Source of the DNA: Neobacillus sp. SuZ13
Lineage (GTDB): Bacteria > Bacillota > Bacilli > Bacillales > Cytobacillaceae
Assembly (NCBI RefSeq): GCF_030123365.1
Contig: NZ_CP126107.1
Location: forward strand, 5,507,501-5,571,500
DNA: 64,000 nt
Direction of reading: 5' to 3'
Positions 51,432 to 59,226 of the stretch are shown piece by piece. Below the pieces are notes generated by a model that saw only the letters and a program-made list of their open reading frames with translations, made no database searches and had not been told where the DNA came from. The number at the start of each line of letters is the position of its first letter. The first letter of the stretch is position 1. A program made the translations under genes and the position numbers.

Positions 51432-51929
51432 TCACTCGTCTTCTTGAAGTCTCATTGTGTGGATATGGAGAGCTATATAAGCCGCTTCATCAACGGTCAC
51501 TTCAATATTACACTTTTCCTTCATTCGGTTTATAGCCCAAAGACCAATTTCATATTCTTTGCTATATAAGATTTTTATTTCATTTAATAAATCGTTTTTT
51601 AAATGAATGCCTTGCTTTATTCGATCGATTGTATATGACACATGATCCGTTAAAGCAAGATGAATGTGCTCACTCAGTTTGCTGCCAAGGTATTGTTCTG
51701 CATAAGAGATAATCTCTTCTGAAATAATAAAGTGTTCTTCTGGAATACGACTCAAGAGTTGTTGCAGCTTTTCATTTTCCTTCATGACAAACAGCTTTTC
51801 AACCTTCTGAAAATGAATCAAATCATTTTTCCTCATTCCATACGCAATTCCAGCTCCAAACGCGACCTTCTCTCCATCGCCATCGGTTACTAAGACAGCA
51901 TTGTTATTCAGAACTTTCTTTAACCTCAT
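51432..51929 (-). CDS. BglG/LicT-type transcription antiterminator lacking PRD2
   Basis: 165 aa; usual length is about 280. CAT RNA-binding domain 1-57 (LKKVLNNNAVLVTDGDGEK, FGAGIAYGMRKND) and a PRD1 domain about 65-165 with both regulatory histidines (ALTDHVSY and YIALHIHTM). It stops where PRD2 should begin, and no PRD2-like sequence follows in any frame before the GH84 gene. RBS AAAGGAGGTGG. The RAT lies 118 bp downstream of its stop, so GH84 expression is the likely target. In known members PRD1 is inhibited by phosphorylation via a sugar EII and PRD2 is activated by HPr; this protein could only keep the first input. No PTS gene is in the window. Confidence 0.88.
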   Translation of the reverse strand: MRLKKVLNNNAVLVTDGDGEKVAFGAGIAYGMRKNDLIHFQKVEKLFVMKENEKLQQLLSRIPEEHFIISEEIISYAEQYLGSKLSEHIHLALTDHVSYTIDRIKQGIHLKNDLLNEIKILYSKEYEIGLWAINRMKEKCNIEVTVDEAAYIALHIHTMRLQEDE

Positions 51930-52015
51930 TAGCCACCTCCTTTAACAGTCATTGACTATTAGAGCCCATTACATAGAAGAAACTGTTATAACATCCTGTT
52001 CTTGGAATTCTAATC

Positions 52016-55000
52016 CTATAAAACTCTAAAAGTCTTAATCTCATACGGTTTGATTTCAACCTCAATAGGTGATGCCGATTCTTCTCCGATTGGTTCTTCC
52101 ATCAAATTGGTTTCCACCCATGAGTTCATGCCTGCGAGAATATCCAAAGAAATCTTGCCCCTGCGTCCTTCATATTCATGAAGGCGGATAATGATGCCGT
52201 TGCCATCATAGGCTGGCTTAATAGCATCAATCCAAACATGGTCCGAATCGATTTTGAGGAAAGACTCTTCCTTTGCCCATTTCCCTTCAGAAGCCACAAC
52301 AGGATCATTCAAATCCCAAGCTGTCTCCACCGTTTTCGCTTTGCGCCAGTCCCCGATATGCGGGTAAAGCGAATAAACGAACGAATGGGATCCCTGATCT
52401 GCTTGTGGATCAGGATGAATCGCTGATTTTAATAAGGTGATCCGCATGATATGTTCTTTAATGTCGTAGCCATATTTGGAGTCGTTCAGTAGGCTTACCC
52501 CATAGTCTGGTTCTGACAGATCGGCCCACTGATGGCCCACCGTTTCAAATTTAGCCATATCCCAGCTTGTATTCCAATGAGTCGGGCGCTTCACATTTCC
52601 ATATTGAATATCATAAGTGGCCTCTGTGGCCCGGATATCCACTGGGAAAGCCGCCTTCAGCAGTTTTCTCTTTTCATGCCAGTCCACCGTTGTTTCAAAA
52701 TCAATGCGGCGGTCATTTTGATAAAAGACAATCCGCTGGGAGATTTCAGAATGATGATACGTCCACTTAGCAAGAATTGTAAACGTCAATTCCCCATTTT
52801 CCACGACTTCAAATCTGATTAAATCACGGATTTCTTCCATTTTTTCTTGATAAAAGAGATCGATATCCCAAGCATCATGGGCAAGCGGCTTATCTTCAAA
52901 AATTTGCAGGATATTCCCCTTTTGATTCTCAGCGAGAACCCCACGGCCGGCTTCCTTATCAAAGAGGGACGTCATTTGGCCAAATTCATTCCATTCAACC
53001 AGGTAATACGGCGTTTCCAATTTCCGGTCCTGATAGCTGAAATTCGAATTCGTTTCCTGAACGGCTGCCGCAGGCTCAAAATATAACGTCTTCGCCCCAA
53101 AGGAAGGAAGGGTGTCGACCTCAATCAGCCAGCCATTATCCCGTTTTTGATGGGTTAAGATTTCTCCCTTGCTGTTTTTCCAAACGCCTCCGGCAAAATC
53201 GGCAAATTGCGGGACCGCCACATTTTTCTTTCCCTGATGGTGAGTGGCATTAAAGAGTACGACAGAGCGGTCATCCTGTTCGATTCCGCGCTTGATAATG
53301 CAGGATTCCACGTTTCGAACTAGTTCGTGCGCTTCCTTGTATTCTTCTTTGGCATCCTCATACACCTCATGGATAGAGGAACCAGGAATGATATCATGAA
53401 ATTGATTGCGCAGAATGATCTTCCAGCCATTTTTCAGCTCGTCCGTTCCCATCCATTGGCCATTTTCAGAAAGCCATGAAGTAAGGAATTCAGCCCGTCG
53501 GTATAAGAGCTCCAATTTCCGATTCATCTGCTTCATAAACGCCTGGCTGGTATAAGTGCCCCGGTGGTACTCAAGGTACAGCTCGCCATCCCATTTATGA
53601 ATATAGCCATCCGATTCAGCAACATTCTCGTGAAGCTTGTTAAAGAATTCCCCGGCTGTCGACGTTTTTACCTTCGGCATCCCTGGGAGCGTATCAAATC
53701 TGCGGCGCATTTCAAGCATATGCCGATTGACACCGCCGCCGCCATCACCATATCCATAAGAAAGCAGCAAATCCTTCGATAACTCCTTATCTCGGTAGCC
53801 CTTCCATGCACCATTCACCGTTTTCGCGGTAATAAAGCCATTATACGTATAGAACCAAGAGTCCGGAGAGTTCCATGGCTCCGGCGTCGTGATAAAGTGC
53901 GTTAAAATCTCGGTACCATCGATTCCCTTCCAGTAAAAGGTATCATGCGGCATTCGGTTATACTGATTCCAGCTGATTTTGGTCGTCATCATTGTTTTAA
54001 TGCCTGATTTTGTTAAAATCTGCGGAAGCGCCCAGCTGTAGCCGAACACATCCGGCAGCCATAAATACTCGCAATCCACGCCAAACTCTTCTTTAAAAAA
54101 GTTCTTCCCATGCAGGATTTGGCGGACAAGCGATTCGCCGCTCGGAATATTACAGTCCGACTCAAGCCACATCGCTCCGCCGGCTTCCCATTTGCCTTCC
54201 GCCACTCTTTCCTTTATTTGAGCGTAAATCTCAGGATAATCCGTTTTGATATAGTCATAGAGCTGAGGCTGTGTTTGCAGAAATAAATATTCAGGGAATT
54301 GCTTCATTAAATGCAAGACCGTTGAAAAAGAACGTGCAGACTTCTCCCGTGTATTTTTTAACCTCCAAAGCCAGGCCACATCAATATGGGTATGGCCGAC
54401 AGTGTGGATCGTGATGTCTGAAGTTTTGGTGAAGGACTGAATCGCCTCCGTCAAGCTTTCCTCCGCCGCATAACAGGACTGATAAAATTCAGAGCTGCCG
54501 GGCTCGGTCCAATTAATCAAATGAAGGGCATCCGAAATCAACTTTTTCAAAATGGTATAGGCGGAATCCGATTCACTTGTTTCTTTTATCACTTCATAAG
54601 CAGCTAAAAGGGTGTAATAGAGATTATCTACCCGCTGATCAAGCCAGCCAATAGCGGCTATTTGCAGTTTAAATTCATTTTCTGTCGGAACTCCTCCACC
54701 CTCAAGACCTGACCAGAGCCTGAAATCCAAACGCATCGTCCCCTTGGCCGTTTGGTTATCGAAGAGGACTTCTTCATGATTGGAATCGACACCCTGATAT
54801 GGTTTGCCATTGACAAATAGAAGCGACTCAAAGCCTGAATTATTGCCCCCGCCCGTTTTTCCAAACGAGAATAGACCGACAATCTGCTGATCGGCATATG
54901 GCAAATGAGTATCAATCTCTGCATGAAGCCAAATATAGCGATCGCGGCCTTTCCAGTAGTCGCCGATATTCATCACCTTTTGTTCATCATACGCAGCCGG

Positions 55001-55126
55001 TGGATAGGCACCAATTGAATCATCATCCTCCTGGGCGATAAATTGATGAATTCCCTTAAGGTCTCGGTACCGGTAACCCTCTAATTCCCTGATGCGCTCT
55101 TCAAATTTTCTTTCTGTTAAGAACAT
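52016..55126 (-). CDS. GH38 alpha-mannosidase, long form
   Basis: 1036 aa, no signal peptide. N-terminal beta-sandwich (about 1-240), then the GH38 catalytic barrel with zinc ligands in VGHTHIDVAWLWRLKNTREK, WLPDVFGYSWALPQIL with the nucleophile Asp region, and GYGDGGGGVNRHMLE; C-terminal beta domains include VVLFNATHHQGKKNV. The layout matches cytosolic Bacillus/yeast Ams1-type alpha-mannosidases that remove terminal alpha-mannose from oligomannose. It follows GH20 by 25 bp. The exact linkage preference is unknown; the second GH38 in the locus belongs to another subgroup, so they may split the linkages. Confidence 0.93.
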   Translation of the reverse strand: MFLTERKFEERIRELEGYRYRDLKGIHQFIAQEDDDSIGAYPPAAYDEQKVMNIGDYWKGRDRYIWLHAEIDTHLPYADQQIVGLFSFGKTGGGNNSGFESLLFVNGKPYQGVDSNHEEVLFDNQTAKGTMRLDFRLWSGLEGGGVPTENEFKLQIAAIGWLDQRVDNLYYTLLAAYEVIKETSESDSAYTILKKLISDALHLINWTEPGSSEFYQSCYAAEESLTEAIQSFTKTSDITIHTVGHTHIDVAWLWRLKNTREKSARSFSTVLHLMKQFPEYLFLQTQPQLYDYIKTDYPEIYAQIKERVAEGKWEAGGAMWLESDCNIPSGESLVRQILHGKNFFKEEFGVDCEYLWLPDVFGYSWALPQILTKSGIKTMMTTKISWNQYNRMPHDTFYWKGIDGTEILTHFITTPEPWNSPDSWFYTYNGFITAKTVNGAWKGYRDKELSKDLLLSYGYGDGGGGVNRHMLEMRRRFDTLPGMPKVKTSTAGEFFNKLHENVAESDGYIHKWDGELYLEYHRGTYTSQAFMKQMNRKLELLYRRAEFLTSWLSENGQWMGTDELKNGWKIILRNQFHDIIPGSSIHEVYEDAKEEYKEAHELVRNVESCIIKRGIEQDDRSVVLFNATHHQGKKNVAVPQFADFAGGVWKNSKGEILTHQKRDNGWLIEVDTLPSFGAKTLYFEPAAAVQETNSNFSYQDRKLETPYYLVEWNEFGQMTSLFDKEAGRGVLAENQKGNILQIFEDKPLAHDAWDIDLFYQEKMEEIRDLIRFEVVENGELTFTILAKWTYHHSEISQRIVFYQNDRRIDFETTVDWHEKRKLLKAAFPVDIRATEATYDIQYGNVKRPTHWNTSWDMAKFETVGHQWADLSEPDYGVSLLNDSKYGYDIKEHIMRITLLKSAIHPDPQADQGSHSFVYSLYPHIGDWRKAKTVETAWDLNDPVVASEGKWAKEESFLKIDSDHVWIDAIKPAYDGNGIIIRLHEYEGRRGKISLDILAGMNSWVETNLMEEPIGEESASPIEVEIKPYEIKTFRVL

Positions 55127-55151
55127 GCTTTCACCTCGTTATAACTAGTTT

Positions 55152-57032
55152 TTATAATGAAAAGTTGCCTGCAGTGACGATCCGATGATAGACATTACCG
55201 CCTACTAGCCCCTCCACGATTTCCCATGGCCCATCATGGCGCAGCCGTTTCTCTTCCAATTCCTCGATCCGGAGAATTCTTCCCTCAAGCCACTCCTGAA
55301 TCCGGTATTTGGCGGAATCCATCCGAGTCATGACGCCGCCATAACGAATATCAATCACTTCCCAGCCAAATGGTTTGTACGCCACAAACCAAATGTCTCG
55401 GTGCTTTTTCCTTAAAAGGTCCACATTCTTTTTGATTCGATCCAAAGTAAGTAAAATTGATTTCATTTGTTCATAATCGTTGTTCTGATACGCCGCTAGG
55501 ATCTTGAGGCCTATTTCCGCTTTGTCAGCCAGCACCCTTGCCAGCTGTTCATAAAAATCAAACAGAGCTTCCCAGGCAGGATTCTCCTGTTTGGCTTTTT
55601 CAAGCACGGGTACCAGCTGCTGATAGTGCTCCCCTAAAGAAAGACCGCGGACATTCTCATCATATAAGCCTATTAAACTATCTTGGTAAAGCAGCACTTT
55701 CGATGTCATCGAGGTATTCATGTTATCCTTCATTACACCCGGTGTTTCATCCAATAATTTCAAACTCATAAAATCGGCAAAATGCCCGCCACCACAAAAT
55801 TCAAAACGCTCGGCCACCTTTTCAATAGACACTTCCTTTTGGTAAGTGTGCTCGGCAAATAATTGCATGATCGGGTAAGCTGTTGCAAACGGCGTTTCTG
55901 CTCCGTTATCCCCCCACAATGTGACAAAGATTTCGCCGATACCTTCCTGTTTACAGGCAGCCATTGCCGCTTTTGTTGTCTCAATCGCCTTGCCATAGTT
56001 CGGCGCCAGTCCATTCCATGTCCAAGCCCCGCCGGCAAAAATCGGCGTTGTGCCGAGCAGCTTATGGTTTTGAAAATCTTGTTCATACACTTCTTGTTCT
56101 TTCCGGTAATAATTCCAATAAACAAGCTCGACATCCGGAATCCCTTCAAGAATATCCTCCCGAATGGTGCCGCTTTCATCCTTATAAGGGCTGTTTTCGG
56201 CAAACAGCGGTAAGTACATATCGCTCCAAATCATCGGTTTCAGACCCAGCTTATCGGTAATAGCGATTACCTTTTGCAGATGCCTATTCATGAGATCAAT
56301 ATGCTTTTCATAGCCATGCTTCTCCAAATATTTTCCTAGGCCAAGCTGAAACGTCTCGTCCATGCCAATATGGATTCGTTTGGTCCGAAATGGTTCCGAA
56401 GCCGCTTTTAGACAGCTCTCTAAAAACTCATACGTTTGGGGCTCATCTACGAGTAAGATATCATCGGTGTCTTTGATCGTTGCGGCATAATTCCATTTCA
56501 AGGCTTCCCGCAAGTGGCCCAAGGTTTGAATGCAAGGGATCATGTCAATTCCGAGTTTCGCGGCATATTCATCACAAGCTTTGAGCTCCTCAAATGTATA
56601 TCTTCCACGCATATATCCAAAGTAAGGATATTCCTTTACCTCGTAGGTGTCCTCTGTATAGAGCATGAGGGTGTCTAATCCCATGACAGCCATGTGCTGC
56701 AGAAGCTTTTCTACGTCAGCAACGGTCGGAACCGCATTTCTCGACGCATCCAGCATCACGCCACTCATGTTAAACTGGGGATTCTCGATGATATCGAATT
56801 CGTTACTTTTTTGAAAATTCTCCAGCCACACTCCGATCGCCCGGAAAAAATGAACCGGCTTTTCGAATGAAATTTCTCCCTGGCCGTTTTTATTCACGAC
56901 CCTTAACGGCCCTTCCTGATTTATCACGTGAATTGGATATCCATCAGTAGAAAGTTGAACTTTTAATCGTTTTGAAACAAGCTTGAGACCATCTGCGACA
57001 GCAGACATATCCCCCATTAAGTACAGTTCCAC
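55152..57032 (-). CDS. GH20 beta-N-acetylhexosaminidase (intracellular, GH20C-like)
   Basis: 626 aa from a GTG behind AAAGGGG; no signal peptide. The catalytic pair Asp-Glu is in RIHIGMDETFQLG; other GH20 marks are NMSGVMLDASRNAVP, the IPCIQTLGHLREAL loop and GGAWTWNG. It resembles the intracellular GH20C type that acts on short GlcNAc/GalNAc-terminated oligosaccharides. In the proposed pathway it would remove beta-GlcNAc after import. The upstream 215-bp gap contains tandem 21-bp repeats and may hold a separate promoter. Confidence 0.9.
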   Translation of the reverse strand: MELYLMGDMSAVADGLKLVSKRLKVQLSTDGYPIHVINQEGPLRVVNKNGQGEISFEKPVHFFRAIGVWLENFQKSNEFDIIENPQFNMSGVMLDASRNAVPTVADVEKLLQHMAVMGLDTLMLYTEDTYEVKEYPYFGYMRGRYTFEELKACDEYAAKLGIDMIPCIQTLGHLREALKWNYAATIKDTDDILLVDEPQTYEFLESCLKAASEPFRTKRIHIGMDETFQLGLGKYLEKHGYEKHIDLMNRHLQKVIAITDKLGLKPMIWSDMYLPLFAENSPYKDESGTIREDILEGIPDVELVYWNYYRKEQEVYEQDFQNHKLLGTTPIFAGGAWTWNGLAPNYGKAIETTKAAMAACKQEGIGEIFVTLWGDNGAETPFATAYPIMQLFAEHTYQKEVSIEKVAERFEFCGGGHFADFMSLKLLDETPGVMKDNMNTSMTSKVLLYQDSLIGLYDENVRGLSLGEHYQQLVPVLEKAKQENPAWEALFDFYEQLARVLADKAEIGLKILAAYQNNDYEQMKSILLTLDRIKKNVDLLRKKHRDIWFVAYKPFGWEVIDIRYGGVMTRMDSAKYRIQEWLEGRILRIEELEEKRLRHDGPWEIVEGLVGGNVYHRIVTAGNFSL

Positions 57033-57149
57033 TTGAATTTCCCCTTTTTTCTCCGAATTCCAATCTGGTTCATGCTTTTTTCGTCAGCTTTGTTGTTTTT
57101 AACTACAAAACGCGAAGTATTTTTACATCCAAAAAACTAGTTTGATAGA

Positions 57150-57232
57150 TTTATCGGCGAATTTTTGACTTTATCAGCGAATCCGGAGCTTTTATCAGCG
57201 AATTTCACACTTTTATCAGTGAATCGGAAATC
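57150..57232. repeat. Four tandem 20-21 bp repeats with core TTTATCAGCGAAT
   Basis: Units start at 57150, 57170, 57191 and 57212, each TTTATC-(A/G)-G-(C/T)-GAAT followed by 7-8 variable bases. The core is kept and the tails vary. They lie between the DUF624 gene and GH20. Confidence 0.8.
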
Positions 57233-57247
57233 GCTGCAATTTTACCT

Positions 57248-57859
57248 TTAACAGAGCCCTTCTAAACGAGTAAACCGGTTAAGACAAACCTTCATCATCC
57301 AATAGGCAGGAGCAACCGCAGAAATAAACGGGATGAGGCCGGGAACCTGATTGATCAGGTAGCCAATGACAAAAAAACCGGCGCCAATCCAGATAGTTGA
57401 AGGCAGCCCTGTTAAGGCGATGAGAAAGGCCTGTTTGATGTATTCCCTACTTGAAAGCTCATAATGGACATAGACGGCAAAGAAATGCCCGACTGCCAAT
57501 AGTAGGATGATCAACAGGATGTAAAGGATGATCAACAGGAAGCTGGCAAAAACACCCGCCATAAAGGTCTCTGTAATCCTGATATCGATAAAAAGAAAAA
57601 GGCCGATGCTGTAAAAAACAAGGCCTATTCCATTGCTTCTCTTCCATTCTTTGAAATAGACTTGGTTAAACGTCTTCCAAACAGGTACATCGGTATCTTT
57701 TCTCAGCCATTTACGGACAATCGTAAACAGAGCTACCGTTGCCGGGAAAAAGCCAAATACCCCTAGTCCCAAGGCAGTAAAGGCAATCCAGCAAATATTT
57801 GCTGAGATCGCCCTCCATATCCATTCACAAACAACGATCATCCATGAACCTTTGTTCAT
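57248..57859 (-). CDS. YesL-like DUF624 membrane protein
   Basis: 203 aa with about five hydrophobic segments; MIVVCEWIWRAISANICWIAFTALGLGVFGFFPATVALFTIVRKWL-type start with the WRKDTDVPVWKTF-like loop (RKDTDVPVWKTFNQVYFKEW) is typical of the DUF624/YesL family. YesL genes accompany YesMN systems and sugar importers in Bacillus, but the molecular role is unknown. It stands 24 bp behind GH125 and looks co-transcribed. Confidence 0.85.
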   Translation of the reverse strand: MNKGSWMIVVCEWIWRAISANICWIAFTALGLGVFGFFPATVALFTIVRKWLRKDTDVPVWKTFNQVYFKEWKRSNGIGLVFYSIGLFLFIDIRITETFMAGVFASFLLIILYILLIILLLAVGHFFAVYVHYELSSREYIKQAFLIALTGLPSTIWIGAGFFVIGYLINQVPGLIPFISAVAPAYWMMKVCLNRFTRLEGLC

Positions 57860-57883
57860 TCGGCACCACCCTTTCCAATGAAC

Positions 57884-59215
57884 TTAAACTAGCTTGCCGT
57901 TATTTTTCTGCAAATGATGATAAAGCGGACTTCCTTTTACAGCTTTACCGGTTAAACTCAGCACGAATTCACTGAACAACGTGTTGGCCCACGCGAACCA
58001 ATCTCTTGTAAATTCCTCCGGACAGTCGGCGTTAAAGCCTTCGTGCATAAAATTCGTACCGCCATCAGTGTTTGTAAAATAAGCCAAAATTTGCAGTTTT
58101 TCCACTTCGCTTACCGCGGTCATCCCCTGGATGGCCAAGGCAATATGCCAAATATAGTGATCTGGCGTGTGCGGGCTGCCGATGCCATTGGCATATTTAC
58201 CCTCGTAATAATAAGGATTATCCCTGCTCAAAAGGAACTTACGTGTATTGAGATACGTCGTATTATCAAATGGCTGGTACCCTAAATACGGGGCCGCAAG
58301 CAAACTTGGCACATTGGCGTCATCCATTAAATTAACCCGGCCCTCCCCATCGGTTTCATAGACATACATATCACCGTAGATCGGATGATCCAATTTCGCA
58401 TATTGTTCAATCCCCTGCCTGATTTCCTCACGAAGCTTTAAGCATTCTTCTTTTATGGAGGAATCTTTTAGCACCTCATCACACATTTCCGCCGCATACC
58501 CTAACACGACAACGGCAAACATATTCGCTGGGACCAGGTATCCGTATGTGCAGGCATCATCACTTGGGCGGAAGGCGCTCCAGGTCATTCCCGTCGGAAC
58601 CACACGCCCCCCTTTTCCTTCGCGGATCAAGGTATCGGATTGGCGCGCATCGGCCCGTTCAAACAGGTAAGGAGACTTGTTTTCATGATCCTGCTCCGTT
58701 CTCCAAACATGAATGATTGTCTCCAGCACTTCTTGGAGCGTTTCTTTTGTATAAGCCGTACGGCCGGTTGACTTCCAAAACAGATAAGCAAGCTGGATTG
58801 GATAGCATAACGAGTCTATTTCGTATTTCCGTTCCCAAATATGAGGGGTCATGTCAGTAAGATCGGTTTGATGCCCCCTGCCATTTGCCGTTTCGTTAAA
58901 CGCATTGGCATAAGGGTCATGCAGGATAAAGGCGAATTGCTGGCGAATCACCCCTTCGAGTAATTCGGCCAGCTCCTCATCCTCCTCTGCAGCAAGCAAA
59001 TAGGGGCGCACTTGTGCTGCAGAGTCTCTTAACCACATCGCCGGAATGTCGCCGGTAACGACAAAGGTCTTTCCGTCTTCCAGCTTTTTCAGCGTCGTGG
59101 TATACGTATTAACAAAGCATTGCTCGAACATATCGTGTAATTTTTCGTCCCCAGGAAAGCATTCCTTCACATGTTGGATCAGTTTTTGTATCGATTCTGG
59201 AATTACTGCTGTCAT
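57884..59215 (-). CDS. GH125 exo-alpha-1,6-mannosidase
   Basis: 443 aa, cytosolic. GH125 marks: GDIPAMWLRDSAAQVRPYL, NGRGHQTDLTDMTPHIWERKYEIDSLCYPIQLAYLFWK, TGMTWSAFRPSDDACTYGYLVPANMFA and GSPHTPDHYIWHIALAIQGM. These metal-independent (alpha/alpha)6 enzymes cut alpha-1,6-mannose by inversion and are known from N-glycan degradation in streptococci and clostridia. The gene starts 11 bp after the second GH38, so the two work on the same oligomannose. RBS GGAGAGGG. Confidence 0.92.
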   Translation of the reverse strand: MTAVIPESIQKLIQHVKECFPGDEKLHDMFEQCFVNTYTTTLKKLEDGKTFVVTGDIPAMWLRDSAAQVRPYLLAAEEDEELAELLEGVIRQQFAFILHDPYANAFNETANGRGHQTDLTDMTPHIWERKYEIDSLCYPIQLAYLFWKSTGRTAYTKETLQEVLETIIHVWRTEQDHENKSPYLFERADARQSDTLIREGKGGRVVPTGMTWSAFRPSDDACTYGYLVPANMFAVVVLGYAAEMCDEVLKDSSIKEECLKLREEIRQGIEQYAKLDHPIYGDMYVYETDGEGRVNLMDDANVPSLLAAPYLGYQPFDNTTYLNTRKFLLSRDNPYYYEGKYANGIGSPHTPDHYIWHIALAIQGMTAVSEVEKLQILAYFTNTDGGTNFMHEGFNADCPEEFTRDWFAWANTLFSEFVLSLTGKAVKGSPLYHHLQKNNGKLV

Positions 59216-59226
59216 TTTTCCCTCTC

